NCBI GenBank assembly: GCA_964638225.1
Contig: CAZWYL010000011.1
Coordinates: forward strand, 1 to 22,056
Source of the DNA: WJKK01 sp964638225
GTDB taxonomy: Bacteria > Patescibacteriota > WWE3 > UBA101185 > UBA10185
Direction: 5' to 3'
Length of the DNA: 22,056 nucleotides
How positions within the stretch are numbered: the stretch's first letter is position 1; every line of letters begins with the position of its first letter. Positions 1-7,785 of this stretch are shown piece by piece. Made by a program: the position numbers and the translations under genes. The notes under the pieces are model-generated. The model saw only the letters and a list, made by a program, of their open reading frames with translations, was not told where the DNA came from and ran no database searches.

Positions 1-848
1 CGCCCAAAATAAATAGATATCAAGGGCCAAACCAAAATCTGCGCTGCTACCGTAGCAACAAAATCCTCCCTAAGTAAAGATGGTATTTTGGGAACAAAGA
101 AAATCCCTTCCTCTATCACTTCCGAGAAAAGAATTAAACTTAACGTGGCTGAAAAACTCAACTGAAAACTAAGACTAAATAAAAACAGAGGCTGCCATAA
201 AATCATTAGCAAACCGGAAATAAAAAGAACCTTTAGTGTGGGGAAAGAACGTCCGTGATACTTCCCCAAGTAAGCAATTGAGCCCATAATCCAAGATCGA
301 ATCACCGGGGGATCAAATCCTGAAAGCATAGTATAAAAAATTGCCACTATAATCCCAATAATTAACTTGGACTTACTGTAGAAAGAGCCCAGAAAAACCC
401 ACACCAAAGTATATACTAGGCTTATATTGTATCCGGAAACCACAACAACATGTATAGTGCCTGTTTTTATAAGCATTTCCTTGAATTTAGGAAGTTTGCG
501 AAAATGATCTACGCCTATGGTCATTCCCAATAAAAGTTCGCTTGCCGGACTGGGAAGGTATTTTCGGGCTCGCTCAATAGCGAAAGCTCTAATTTTATCT
601 AAAAAAGGAGTCAATTTTTGAATTATTAGAAAGTCATCAAACTCCATTTCTTGTAATGCACAAGCTTTATAAGGCGCCCATTTAGAATCCCCATCCTCAA
701 AATCGCTTAAATTACTAAAACCATGGCTTTTGAATTCTTTGGGAGTTTCGCGTAAAACAAGCAAAGAATTTTCACAATATAATTGAACCCGAAAAATCGT
801 AAAAATAACAAGAATAATTAAAGGTAAGTGGGGTCTAAGAAAATTCAT
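1..848 (-). CDS. comEC: ComEC-like DNA-uptake channel protein, N-terminal part (cut by window edge)
   Basis: Integral membrane protein expected to form the channel that passes single-stranded DNA into the cytoplasm during transformation. I translated the reverse strand from an ATG at 848-846. It gives about 282 residues that stay open to the left edge. There is an N-terminal membrane segment (about residues 4-20), a short soluble stretch, then Competence-domain signatures: LPSPASELLLGMTIG, GTIHVVVVSGYNIS (family form xHxxxVSGxN), a SGFDPPVIRS stretch, and FQLSFSATLSLI followed by VAAQILVWPLISIYFG. The soluble N-terminal region before the competence domain is short for the family. The start lies 40 nt after the comEA stop. 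A GAGG overlaps an in-frame TGA, and an in-frame TTG at 857 (10 nt from GAGG) is an alternative start. The C-terminal part, including any metallo-beta-lactamase-like domain, is outside the window. Confidence 0.88.
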   Translation of the reverse strand, partial: MNFLRPHLPLIILVIFTIFRVQLYCENSLLVLRETPKEFKSHGFSNLSDFEDGDSKWAPYKACALQEMEFDDFLIIQKLTPFLDKIRAFAIERARKYLPSPASELLLGMTIGVDHFRKLPKFKEMLIKTGTIHVVVVSGYNISLVYTLVWVFLGSFYSKSKLIIGIIVAIFYTMLSGFDPPVIRSWIMGSIAYLGKYHGRSFPTLKVLFISGLLMILWQPLFLFSLSFQLSFSATLSLILFSEVIEEGIFFVPKIPSLLREDFVATVAAQILVWPLISIYFG

Positions 849-887
849 AAAATCCAAACCCAGCAATCCTCAAAGACTTTCTAAAAA

Positions 888-1805
888 TCAAAAGGTTACT
901 AAATCTTTAATTTTTTCCAAAGTACTTTGATAAATATCAGTTTTTTCATCAAGATCCTCCAGGGAAGCGTAGGGCCTGTTGTCAATGATTTTTCCGGCCG
1001 TAACCTCACCCACCCCAGGTAATTCCATGAGTTTTTTCTCGGAAGCCTGATTTAAATTTATTAAACCTGTGGAGTCCTCTGAATCATCATTGCTGCCTAC
1101 AGAATCCTCCCCCCAGTCAACTCCCGTTGACACATCTTCATCCGGGTCTGTATTTACAGCAACCGGTCTCGGCTCCCCGCCGCCTTCAAAATTCTCTGAA
1201 ATCCCAGATTTTTTGTCTACAACTAATTCCTTTAGAGAATAATCGGGTTTTTCCGGAGATATTTCCCACTCAAACGGGATATAAACTTTCTGTTGGTCTT
1301 GCAAAACCTTAGATAAGTTTAAATTCCTTGAGAGCCATTTTTGAGAAGCCTGGTTTGTTACACCTCCTGAAAGAGAGATGAGGTCCGCCAGACGATCTCC
1401 CGGCCTCAAAGAATAGATTCCCGGTCTATCAACTGCTCCTGAAAGATCCACTATAATTGAATCCTTCCTTCTTCCAACATTTTCAGTTAAAGGAGAGTCT
1501 GTGGTAGTCTCCTCTGAATCAGTAGAATTACTGGATTCTATTTCTAGAGCACCTCCGGAGTCCCCTACTCTAAAAGAAAGAACCTCTCTGTTATAAAAAT
1601 AAAGGTACGTTCCTAAAGCTGAAAGAAGAGCACAGCCAGTAATAAAATAATATAAATTTTGAAATAAAAAATCTTTAAAAAGCATGCAACATTTTAAAAA
1701 CATTTCAATGGATATTGCCAGATCCAATAGTCTACTTAAAATAGAAAACTTAGAAAATCTTGTTCTTTTTCCCGCATATTTCCCGCAGGAATAAAAGTTA
1801 TCCAC
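888..1805 (-). CDS. comEA: ComEA-like membrane-anchored DNA receptor (SLBB plus helix-hairpin-helix)
   Basis: Probable DNA receptor on the outer face of the membrane that hands double-stranded DNA to ComEC. Up to 305 residues: a membrane segment at about 46-70, a Ser/Thr/Glu-rich linker, an SLBB domain at about 117-176 (DLSGAVDRPGIYSLRPGDRL), a long acidic linker (about 205-245) and a C-terminal helix-hairpin-helix domain (248-304; INLNQASEKKLMELPGVGEV). The start is doubtful. The longest form begins at a GTG (1805) with no Shine-Dalgarno. That GTG lies inside an inverted DnaA-box-like pair, and the first codons read through a TGCGGGAAA repeat that also occurs upstream. Internal ATGs at 1703 and 1685, just before the membrane segment, may be the true start. 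It is followed after 39 nt by comEC. The family assignment is firm; the N-terminus is not. Confidence 0.85.
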   Translation of the reverse strand: MDNFYSCGKYAGKRTRFSKFSILSRLLDLAISIEMFLKCCMLFKDFLFQNLYYFITGCALLSALGTYLYFYNREVLSFRVGDSGGALEIESSNSTDSEETTTDSPLTENVGRRKDSIIVDLSGAVDRPGIYSLRPGDRLADLISLSGGVTNQASQKWLSRNLNLSKVLQDQQKVYIPFEWEISPEKPDYSLKELVVDKKSGISENFEGGGEPRPVAVNTDPDEDVSTGVDWGEDSVGSNDDSEDSTGLINLNQASEKKLMELPGVGEVTAGKIIDNRPYASLEDLDEKTDIYQSTLEKIKDLVTF

Positions 1806-1865
1806 AAAAATGTGGATTAATCTATTTTATACTTACTTTTCCCGCATATTTCCCGCAGAATAAAA
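1767..1865. repeat. Two copies of a TGCGGGAAA doublet, 70 bp apart, upstream of comEA
   Basis: On the minus strand the nonamer TGCGGGAAA occurs twice with an 11-bp period (about one helical turn) in copy 1 (1767-1796) and again in copy 2 (1837-1865). The copies share about 29 bases, differing by one indel. Copy 2 lies just upstream of a TATAAA -10 candidate (plus 1826-1831), where a -35 would be and where no good -35 hexamer is present. The arrangement resembles paired half-sites for a regulator. The binding protein is unknown. Confidence 0.7.
1824..1831 (-). promoter_or_regulatory. Candidate -10 element for comEA-comEC
   Basis: The minus strand reads TATAAAAT here. The -35 position holds the TGCGGGAAA doublet instead of a TTGACA-like hexamer, so activator-dependent initiation is possible. 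Transcription would start near 1818, inside the inverted pair TTATCCACA / TGTGGATTA (1798-1819). Confidence 0.4.
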
Positions 1866-1957
1866 ACAGAAAACAACACTCAAAAGGAAAAGACGCTTTA
1901 CTTACAGGGAATATAGGAATTATCTTTGGATGATATAACGCTGGAGATAAAGATTAC

Positions 1958-2251
1958 CTACTCTAAAGCTTCTTCTATTAGATCTCTAAAAGAGGGATTG
2001 TTACTAATGGTTTTTATAAGAGAAACAAATCTACGCTCATTTAGTCGGTAAAATACCTGTCTCCCCTTTTTCGTGTTCTTTAAGAAACCTAAGTCAGCTA
2101 AAACTCTTAGGTGATGTGAAGCTAAATTCTCCTCAACTCTAAGATTCTCCGCCACTTGGGAAACATTTTTCTGTCCGTCACTCAAAAACTCTAAAATTTT
2201 TAATCGATTATTGTCTGAAAATGCTTTTGATATTTTTGTTAATTTAACCAT
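1958..2251 (-). CDS. ArsR/SmtB-type winged-helix transcriptional regulator
   Basis: A 97-residue single-domain DNA-binding protein. The core matches the ArsR fold: AFSDNNRLKILEFLSDG (helices 1-2), VSQVAENLRVEENLASHHLRVLADLGFL (helix-turn-helix, recognition helix around ASHHLRVL) and a wing with KKGRQVFYRL. It has no cysteine at all and so lacks the CxC metal site of classical ArsR/SmtB sensors. The ligand is therefore unknown and it may not sense metals. It sits on the same strand between comM (55 bp upstream) and comEA, which suggests a role in controlling uptake genes or itself; that is inference from position. The ATG start has no Shine-Dalgarno, and a perfect TATAAT lies 20 nt upstream of it. 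Confidence 0.85.
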   Translation of the reverse strand: MVKLTKISKAFSDNNRLKILEFLSDGQKNVSQVAENLRVEENLASHHLRVLADLGFLKNTKKGRQVFYRLNERRFVSLIKTISNNPSFRDLIEEALE

Positions 2252-2271
2252 GGCTGAATACTACAACAGAT

Positions 2272-2277
2272 ATTATA
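2272..2277 (-). promoter_or_regulatory. TATAAT -10 element of the arsR-like gene
   Basis: A perfect TATAAT on the minus strand, 20 nt before the ATG at 2251, in the 55-bp spacer after comM. The best -35 at 17 nt is poor (TAATGA). The predicted leader is only about 13 nt with no Shine-Dalgarno. The regulator can thus be transcribed separately from dprA-comM. Confidence 0.5.
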
Positions 2278-2306
2278 TAAAGTCTATCCAATGGTCATTA
2301 TAGTAT

Positions 2307-3905
2307 TCACTTTTCCCTATACCTATACTGAAGAGCCTCTGCCACGTGATTTTCTTTAATAGAATCAACCCCGGACAGATCGGCTATTGTACGCGCAACT
2401 TTTAAAACCTTAAAGTAAGCCCTGGCGGAGAGAGAATACATATCAGCGGCCTGTTGAAGAATTCTTTTTGCCGAGGTCTTCAAGCTACAGTACTTCTTGA
2501 TATGCTTATTTTTCATTTCAGAATTGGTAAGAATTTCTGTTTTATTGAATCTTTCTTTCTGGATCTTTCTTGCTGAAATAACTCTTTTTCTAATTTCCCA
2601 AGAGCTTTCTGCTTTTCCTTTGGATTGTGTTGAATCTGACACAACCTCCTTTTTACCTTTCTTGAAATTCCCCCCACTTAAAACAAAATCCTGCAATTTT
2701 GAAAACTCTACTTCTCTAACTTTAGTAAAAAGATCAATTCTATCCAAAATGGGCCCGGACAGTTTCCTTTTATACCTTGTCATTTGGCCGGGTGTGCAAG
2801 TACAATCCTTAGAGGAGCCAAAAAAACCACAGGGACAGGGATTGCCTGCTGCAATTAAAATGAATCGGCAAGGAAATTTGAAGCTGCCTAAACTCCGCGA
2901 GATTTTAATCTCACCCTCCTCCAAAGGCTGTCTAAGCATTTCCAATATTGAACGAGGAAATTCAGGGAACTCATCCATAAAAAGAACTCCTCTGTGAGCT
3001 AGACTTATCTGTCCCGGCTGCGGAGTAGTTCCTCCGCCTATCATTCCGGCATAAGAAATAGTGTGATGAGGTGCTATAAACGGCCGCATTTTTATTAAAG
3101 AGCCTCCAGGCGGAATTGACCCGGCGGCAGAATAAATCTTGGTTACTTCCAATGATTCTTCTTGTTCCAAAGGAGGCAAAATAGAAGGAAAAGTCTTCGC
3201 CAATAGGGTTTTCCCTGACCCGGGAGGGCCAATCATGAAAAAATTATGTCCCCCGGCAGCCGAAATTTCCAAAGATCTTTTTGCTGTTTCCTGTCCAATT
3301 ATTTCTCCCATATCCAGATCATGGTCTCCAATCCCCTCCAAAGAATTCTTACTAAAATTACTACCTCCAGAAAGCGGATCTAAACCACTTCTAGGACCGT
3401 GTCGTAAAAAATTAGAGATTTGTAGGAGATTTTCCACCGGATAAACTTCAAAACCTGGAATCGAAGATACCTCAGAACCATTTAAAACAGGAACAAATAT
3501 CCTTTCAAAACCCTTGTCACGAGCAAAAAGCGCTAGTAAGAAAGCTCCTTTTGTATGACGTAAGCTTCCATCCAATGAAACTTCTCCAAAGAACAGCGAT
3601 CCAGGTGGAATTCTCACATTATAAATTAGGCTTATCAAACCCACAGCAATAGGTAAATCATAAAAAGAACCATCTTTAGGAACATCTGCGGGGGCTAAAT
3701 TTACCGTAATCCTTTTGTTAGTGGGAAAATCAATGTTTAAATTCATCATGGCGGTCTTTATTCTATGCTTGCTCTCTGCAGTAGCTTTATTTGCCAGACC
3801 AACAATTTCAAAAGCAGGAAAACCCCTTCTTGCTATGTCAACCTCAACTGTAACTCCCAAACTCTTTAATCCTAAAAAGGCAGCTGAATTCACCTTAGCT
3901 AACAT
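2307..3905 (-). CDS. comM: ComM/YifB-family AAA+ ATPase (Mg-chelatase-like)
   Basis: ComM is a hexameric AAA+ helicase that promotes branch migration when incoming DNA recombines during transformation. I place the start at the ATG at 3905 (MLAKVNSAAFLGL, the usual family N-terminus), preceded by AGGAAGG about 10 nt upstream; this gives 532 residues. The longer frame from a TTG at 3926 adds seven residues that merely encode this ribosome site. Domains: ChlI-like N-terminal domain (about 10-140), AAA+ core with Walker A GPPGSGKT (about 226-233) and Walker B GVLFMDEFPEF (about 306-316), a cysteine-rich NPCPCGFFGSSKDCTCTP stretch (about 356-373), GPILDRIDL, and a C-terminal helical domain with RAYFKVLKVARTIADLSG. 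The start overlaps the dprA stop by 11 nt, which indicates translational coupling. Confidence 0.95.
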   Translation of the reverse strand: MLAKVNSAAFLGLKSLGVTVEVDIARRGFPAFEIVGLANKATAESKHRIKTAMMNLNIDFPTNKRITVNLAPADVPKDGSFYDLPIAVGLISLIYNVRIPPGSLFFGEVSLDGSLRHTKGAFLLALFARDKGFERIFVPVLNGSEVSSIPGFEVYPVENLLQISNFLRHGPRSGLDPLSGGSNFSKNSLEGIGDHDLDMGEIIGQETAKRSLEISAAGGHNFFMIGPPGSGKTLLAKTFPSILPPLEQEESLEVTKIYSAAGSIPPGGSLIKMRPFIAPHHTISYAGMIGGGTTPQPGQISLAHRGVLFMDEFPEFPRSILEMLRQPLEEGEIKISRSLGSFKFPCRFILIAAGNPCPCGFFGSSKDCTCTPGQMTRYKRKLSGPILDRIDLFTKVREVEFSKLQDFVLSGGNFKKGKKEVVSDSTQSKGKAESSWEIRKRVISARKIQKERFNKTEILTNSEMKNKHIKKYCSLKTSAKRILQQAADMYSLSARAYFKVLKVARTIADLSGVDSIKENHVAEALQYRYREK

Positions 3906-4971
3906 AGTATTTATCACCTTCCTCAACTACCAAACCTTTTAAACTTAAAGATGTAAGTTTTGCAACCAACTCCGCAGTAGAATAATCTAATTGTTGAACA
4001 ATTTCATCTACAGATAAGGGACGTGTCTTTAAGACAGCAAAAATTTTTCTCTCCTTTGAATCCAGTAGATCCTCCGAAAAAAGTACTTTTTGAGAAACTG
4101 AGTTTGTCTGAAAATCAAGTTGTCCTTTTCTCCCTTCCAAACCATTCTCACCGCTGGTAGTTTCATGAGGCCTTAAAATTAAATTTTCAGAATCACACTC
4201 ACGATAGTATTCCTCTATATCGAAGGGAGAGCAGGCTATTCTGGCACCCTGGTCTATAAGCTGATTTATACCTTTAAAGTTGGCGGAAAAGACATTCCCG
4301 GGAACAGTAAAGATTTCTCTTCCTGTCTTACGAGCATGTTTAGCTGTTATTAATGTACCACTTTTAACACCTGCCTCTACAACAAAAAGGGCCTGAGACA
4401 ATCCTGCTACTATACGGTTTCTCTGGGGAAAAGTCCATTTTTTAGCGGGCGTATCTTTAGCATATTCTGAAATAACTAAACCTCCCGAATCCAGAATTTC
4501 ATAATATAAATCCTCCTGAAAAGACGGGCAGATCAAATCTATCCCACAAGGCATAACCGCAATAGTCCTCCCTCCTACTGATAAAGCCGCTCTGTGCGCC
4601 TCTGCATCAATCCCGTACATAAAACCTGAAACTATGGTGATACCTTTTGAGGCTAAATTCCTGATAAAACGATGTGTAACCCTTTTACCGTAAGGTGTCA
4701 TCTTTCTGCTTCCTACAACAGATAGACATAAATCAAAAATTTCCGGGCTAAAAAAGCTGCTTATACGCTTTTTCATATCATCATTTGACATACTCTTCTG
4801 ATCTTCTTGATTTACAATTGAATTCACTGGCGTGTTTCCCTCCTTCTCAAGGACGTCCTCCCCAAATTTTCCCTTAATAAAAAGCTCTTTTGGCGGCTTA
4901 GAAATATGCTTTAGAAGATCTGGATATAAAGGTGAATCTATATTTACCAATAGTTGATTATATTCTCTCAT
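3895..4971 (-). CDS. dprA: DprA/Smf DNA-processing protein (RecA loader in transformation)
   Basis: DprA binds incoming single-stranded DNA and loads RecA. From the ATG at 4971 it has 358 residues: a short N-terminal segment (YPDLLKHISKPPKELFIKG), a Rossmann-like core (about 83-255) with VVGSRKMT, SGFMYGIDAEAHRAAL, PCGID, FPQRNRIVAG and EAGVKSGTLITA, and a C-terminal winged helix (about 303-358, LSVDEIVQQLDYSTAELVAKL) as in many full-length DprA proteins. A polar insert of about 40 residues separates the N-terminal segment from the core. The usual SGxAxGID motif reads SGFMYGID. The open frame can be extended to a TTG at 5007 (370 residues), with no ribosome site there. It heads the minus-strand competence genes and overlaps comM. 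Confidence 0.93.
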   Translation of the reverse strand: MREYNQLLVNIDSPLYPDLLKHISKPPKELFIKGKFGEDVLEKEGNTPVNSIVNQEDQKSMSNDDMKKRISSFFSPEIFDLCLSVVGSRKMTPYGKRVTHRFIRNLASKGITIVSGFMYGIDAEAHRAALSVGGRTIAVMPCGIDLICPSFQEDLYYEILDSGGLVISEYAKDTPAKKWTFPQRNRIVAGLSQALFVVEAGVKSGTLITAKHARKTGREIFTVPGNVFSANFKGINQLIDQGARIACSPFDIEEYYRECDSENLILRPHETTSGENGLEGRKGQLDFQTNSVSQKVLFSEDLLDSKERKIFAVLKTRPLSVDEIVQQLDYSTAELVAKLTSLSLKGLVVEEGDKYYVS

Positions 4972-5036
4972 CAGATAAAACTTACAAAACACCTTGAAAA
5001 ATTCCAAGAAGCAAAAATCTAGTTAAAATAGAATGT

Positions 5037-5042
5037 TATAAT
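5037..5042 (+). promoter_or_regulatory. TATAAT -10 element giving a likely leaderless MerR-like mRNA
   Basis: A perfect TATAAT ends six bases before the ATG at 5049, so the predicted transcription start falls on or next to the start codon. There is no Shine-Dalgarno and the -35 region is weak. Confidence 0.5.
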
Positions 5043-5048
5043 TTTCAT

Positions 5049-5267
5049 ATGACAAATAAAAAAACATCAAAACTTCTGAGTGTTGATAAAGTTATTGAAA
5101 TAGCCAAAAAAGAAGGTGTAGATTTTGGCAGTGGAAAACCCTACAACAGATTAAGATATTACACCAAATTAAATTGGATCCCCCACATGGAAAGAAAGGG
5201 TAAAAATGTTGAAGGTCACTATCCTTATTGGGTAATTAATAGACTCAAACTTATTCAAAAACTTAAA
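5049..5267 (+). CDS. MerR-like DNA-binding protein, 3' end lost in scaffold gap
   Basis: 73 residues are readable before the run of N. The segment LSVDKVIEIAKKEGVDF, then NRLRYYTKLNWIPHMER and GHYPYWVINRLKLIQKL matches the layout of a MerR-type winged helix-turn-helix: a helix-turn-helix, the RYYtklGliP signature and a wing ending in a Tyr-Pro helix. This is recognition by eye of a small domain, so the family call is moderate. The effector or dimerisation part, if present, lies in or beyond the gap. It is divergent from dprA (77 bp between ATGs) and upstream of the ligase-like gene, so it could regulate either; that is inference. Confidence 0.6.
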
Positions 5268-5367
5268 NNNNNNNNNNNNNNNNNNNNNNNNNNNNNNNNN
5301 NNNNNNNNNNNNNNNNNNNNNNNNNNNNNNNNNNNNNNNNNNNNNNNNNNNNNNNNNNNNNNNNNNN
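5268..5367. other. Scaffold gap (100 N)
   Basis: Exactly 100 N, a conventional placeholder length, so the true distance is unknown. It removes the 3' end of the MerR-like gene and anything between it and the ligase-like gene. Confidence 0.99.
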
Positions 5368-5371
5368 ACTC

Positions 5372-5400
5372 TTGACTAATACTTTTGAACGTGCTTGAAT
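5372..5400 (+). promoter_or_regulatory. Candidate promoter of the ligase-like gene (leaderless)
   Basis: TTGACT (5372-5377), 17-nt spacer, TTGAAT (5395-5400), then six bases to the ATG at 5407. The -10 matches only moderately. If used, the mRNA would start at the initiation codon. No Shine-Dalgarno is present. The sequence upstream of 5368 is unknown because of the gap. Confidence 0.35.
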
Positions 5401-5406
5401 TAATTT

Positions 5407-7650
5407 ATGAAACAAAGCAATAACCAAATTCAAAGTGCGATTAAATATTTAATAAGTTTATTGGCTTTTGCACTGCCCTTGTTTTTCCTTCCCATAACGT
5501 TGGAAAAATTTGAATTTAATAAACTAAGTCTACTCCTTGTAGTAACAGCCGCTGCCTTCTTGCTCTGGGGAGCTCAGGTCATAAGGGACAAGAAAATCGA
5601 AATTGCTAAAACAGCCCTTAACATACCAGGAATGCTCTTCTTAGGGGTTATTTTACTAGCAAGTATTTTCTCCATTGACAAAACCTCCAGTCTATTTGGA
5701 AGTCAAGGCAGATGGTTTCCAAGTCTAGTCTCACTGGGGGCATTAGGAGCTTTTTACATCCTGATTGCTTCAAACATAAGAAGCAGAAGTGATGTAAAAA
5801 TGATCTTATATGGATTCTTATCTGGAACCTTGCTTGCAACACTAATAGCTCTTTTAAGCTACTATGGAGTAGCTTTGATTCCGGGTTCCGGAAACTTTTT
5901 TAATCCTGTTGGTTCTCTTCTAGGTCTTGGAATTCTAGCCTCTATTTCGTGTGTGGCAGCCATTCATGAATTAATTACGGGTGAATCCCCTGCTTTAAAA
6001 GGATTTTCCCTTTTAGTACTTCTGCTAAATTTTAGTTATATAGCTCTTTATAACAAACCAATAACCTGGATACTACTGGGACTAGGTGCTGTTATGGTCC
6101 TTTTGCTAACTAAGATTGAGAAGATTAAAGAACAGAAACTTTACTTGTTGCTTGCTGGAATAGTTGTTACTTTAGTCCTGGGTCTAACCCTTACACCTCT
6201 AACTAAACCTGTAGTCGTTAGGGCAGAATACCCCGCAGCAATTCAACTAAATCTTATGGAATCCTGGAAAATAGCTATATCGTCGATGAGAGATTTTCCC
6301 TTGGTAGGAAGTGGGCCTTCAACTTTCTATCTCAACTATCCCCGATACCGCTCAGTACTAATGAACCAGACTGATTACTGGAACACCCGATTTGATAAAC
6401 CCTTTAATGAAGTACTATTGGTCGTTGGAACTTTGGGGCTTTTGGGAATTGCTTTGGGAATTTACCTGCTTGTAAAGACAATAAAGTTCACCGCAAATAA
6501 CTTAAAAAAAGGAAAACTAGAAAAAATAGTCTCAATTATAGCTCTGCTTATGGTAACAACTTTGTTCCTAACAACCTCAACTGTAATACTTGGCTTTACC
6601 TTAGCATTAATGGTAGCTCTTTTAGCGGCTTTAGTTAATGTAGAAGAACAGAAATATCTCTCCTTTGATGCAAAAGGAAGTAAAGGTAGTGTAGAAGATA
6701 CCCTGAGTATAGTTAAAGATAATTCTGAAAATTCAGCCTTCTTGACCGTCATAATAAGTCTACCCTTAGTAGCTGTTGCTGGATTGTTATTCTTCTCAGT
6801 CTACAGAATGTACCCATCTGAATACTACATGCAAAAGGCTGTAGACCTGCTTAGCACAAATGCAGCTGGAAGCTTTGAATATCAAACAAAAGCAATCAGA
6901 CATAATCCAAGAAGAAGCAATTATTACAACACCTTTGCGCAAACCAACCTAGCGGTGGCTATAAATCTCTCTCAGAAAGAGAACCTGACTGATACCGAAA
7001 GAGAAGTCATGAACAACCTAATCTTAAGATCCATAAGTGCCTCAAGACTGAATACGGAAGAAATCAACAAGCTAAATCCTGCAAACTGGGAAATTAGATC
7101 AAGTATATACCAAGCCATTAGAGGAGCAGCCGAGGACGCAAACAAATGGGCAGTTCAATCTCTCATGACTGCAATCCAATTAGATCCCAACAACCCGCGC
7201 TTAAGGGTTGGTCTAGGAGGCCTTTATTTTGCAGAAGAAGACTACTTGACAGCTGCAAATTACTTTAGACAGGCCACTGATCTTAAACCCGATTATGCCA
7301 ATGCTTATTACAACTTTGCACAAGCCGCCAAAAATCTAGAAAACTATGCTAGCGCGAAGAGAGCTCTTGAGCTCACTCTGAACTTGATCCCAAGTGATTC
7401 GGAAGATTACGAAATAGTACAAGAGGAGATCGAGGAATTAAATCAGATACTAGCGAGTCTAGAACCTCAGGAGGAAAAACCTACAATAGAAGAACTGGAA
7501 AGACAGGCTCAAATTCAAGAAGCAGAAGAAATAACGGAACAAGAACCTCTTACTGTAGAGGGTGAAAATGAAACCGTAGAACTTCCCGAAGGATTTGAAA
7601 TTGAAGAAGAAGCCAACGAAATAGAAGGGGTCGAAGAAATAGAAGAATAA
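5407..7650 (+). CDS. O-antigen ligase/polymerase-like polytopic membrane protein with TPR domain
   Basis: A 747-residue membrane protein. Roughly 12 hydrophobic segments fill residues 10-470. The Wzy_C/WaaL-type signature lies at about 293-315 (SMRDFPLVGSGPSTFYLNYPRYR region), and a conserved-type Arg (LFGSQGRWFP, about 96-104) precedes an extracytoplasmic loop. These proteins ligate or polymerise lipid-linked glycans outside the membrane; the exact acceptor here is unknown, and a Gram-negative O-antigen is unlikely in this type of cell. After the last membrane segment comes a soluble TPR region (about 475-670; repeats with AxxYFRQATDLKPDYANAYYNFA). The tail of about 65 residues is strongly acidic and Glu-rich (about 680-747). 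The gene ends at a clear terminator and stands alone as a transcription unit. Confidence 0.85.
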   Translation: MKQSNNQIQSAIKYLISLLAFALPLFFLPITLEKFEFNKLSLLLVVTAAAFLLWGAQVIRDKKIEIAKTALNIPGMLFLGVILLASIFSIDKTSSLFGSQGRWFPSLVSLGALGAFYILIASNIRSRSDVKMILYGFLSGTLLATLIALLSYYGVALIPGSGNFFNPVGSLLGLGILASISCVAAIHELITGESPALKGFSLLVLLLNFSYIALYNKPITWILLGLGAVMVLLLTKIEKIKEQKLYLLLAGIVVTLVLGLTLTPLTKPVVVRAEYPAAIQLNLMESWKIAISSMRDFPLVGSGPSTFYLNYPRYRSVLMNQTDYWNTRFDKPFNEVLLVVGTLGLLGIALGIYLLVKTIKFTANNLKKGKLEKIVSIIALLMVTTLFLTTSTVILGFTLALMVALLAALVNVEEQKYLSFDAKGSKGSVEDTLSIVKDNSENSAFLTVIISLPLVAVAGLLFFSVYRMYPSEYYMQKAVDLLSTNAAGSFEYQTKAIRHNPRRSNYYNTFAQTNLAVAINLSQKENLTDTEREVMNNLILRSISASRLNTEEINKLNPANWEIRSSIYQAIRGAAEDANKWAVQSLMTAIQLDPNNPRLRVGLGGLYFAEEDYLTAANYFRQATDLKPDYANAYYNFAQAAKNLENYASAKRALELTLNLIPSDSEDYEIVQEEIEELNQILASLEPQEEKPTIEELERQAQIQEAEEITEQEPLTVEGENETVELPEGFEIEEEANEIEGVEEIEE

Positions 7651-7692
7651 ATAATAGTAAAAGAAACCTCAGAGTAAGTATTCAATCAACAC

Positions 7693-7717
7693 AAAAGGAG
7701 CCTCCGGGCTCCTTTTT
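7693..7717 (+). terminator. Intrinsic terminator after the ligase-like gene
   Basis: A perfect 10-bp stem AAAAGGAGCC / GGCTCCTTTT around a TCCG tetraloop, followed by TTTTTG. The A-run on the left arm makes it potentially bidirectional. It starts 43 nt after the stop codon. Confidence 0.92.
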
Positions 7718-7752
7718 GTTCTCCTAAAGACCAAATGATTTAAGGACTCCTC

Positions 7753-7780
7753 TTGAATTAAATTAAGTCAGATGTAAAAT
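7753..7780 (+). promoter_or_regulatory. Promoter of the thiol-relay operon (near-leaderless)
   Basis: TTGAAT (7753-7758), 16-nt spacer, TAAAAT (7775-7780). Only five bases separate the -10 from the first ATG (7786) and eleven from the second in-frame ATG (7792). A start at about 7787 would make 7792 the effective initiation codon of an almost leaderless mRNA. Confidence 0.5.
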
Positions 7781-7785
7781 GGTAT

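Noticed and set aside
1797..1820. Replication origin suggested by DnaA-like boxes
   Set aside because: Only two boxes are present, with no AT-rich unwinding region of note and no dnaA, dnaN, rpmH or similar genes nearby. I keep it only as a regulatory curiosity.
1905..1955. Inverted TTATCT/AGATAA pair after the arsR-like gene as a terminator
   Set aside because: The stem is short and AT-rich, with a long loop and no T-run on the minus strand.
2497..3942. Plus-strand frames opposite comM
   Set aside because: They are antisense shadows of a highly conserved gene with all AAA+ motifs on the minus strand.
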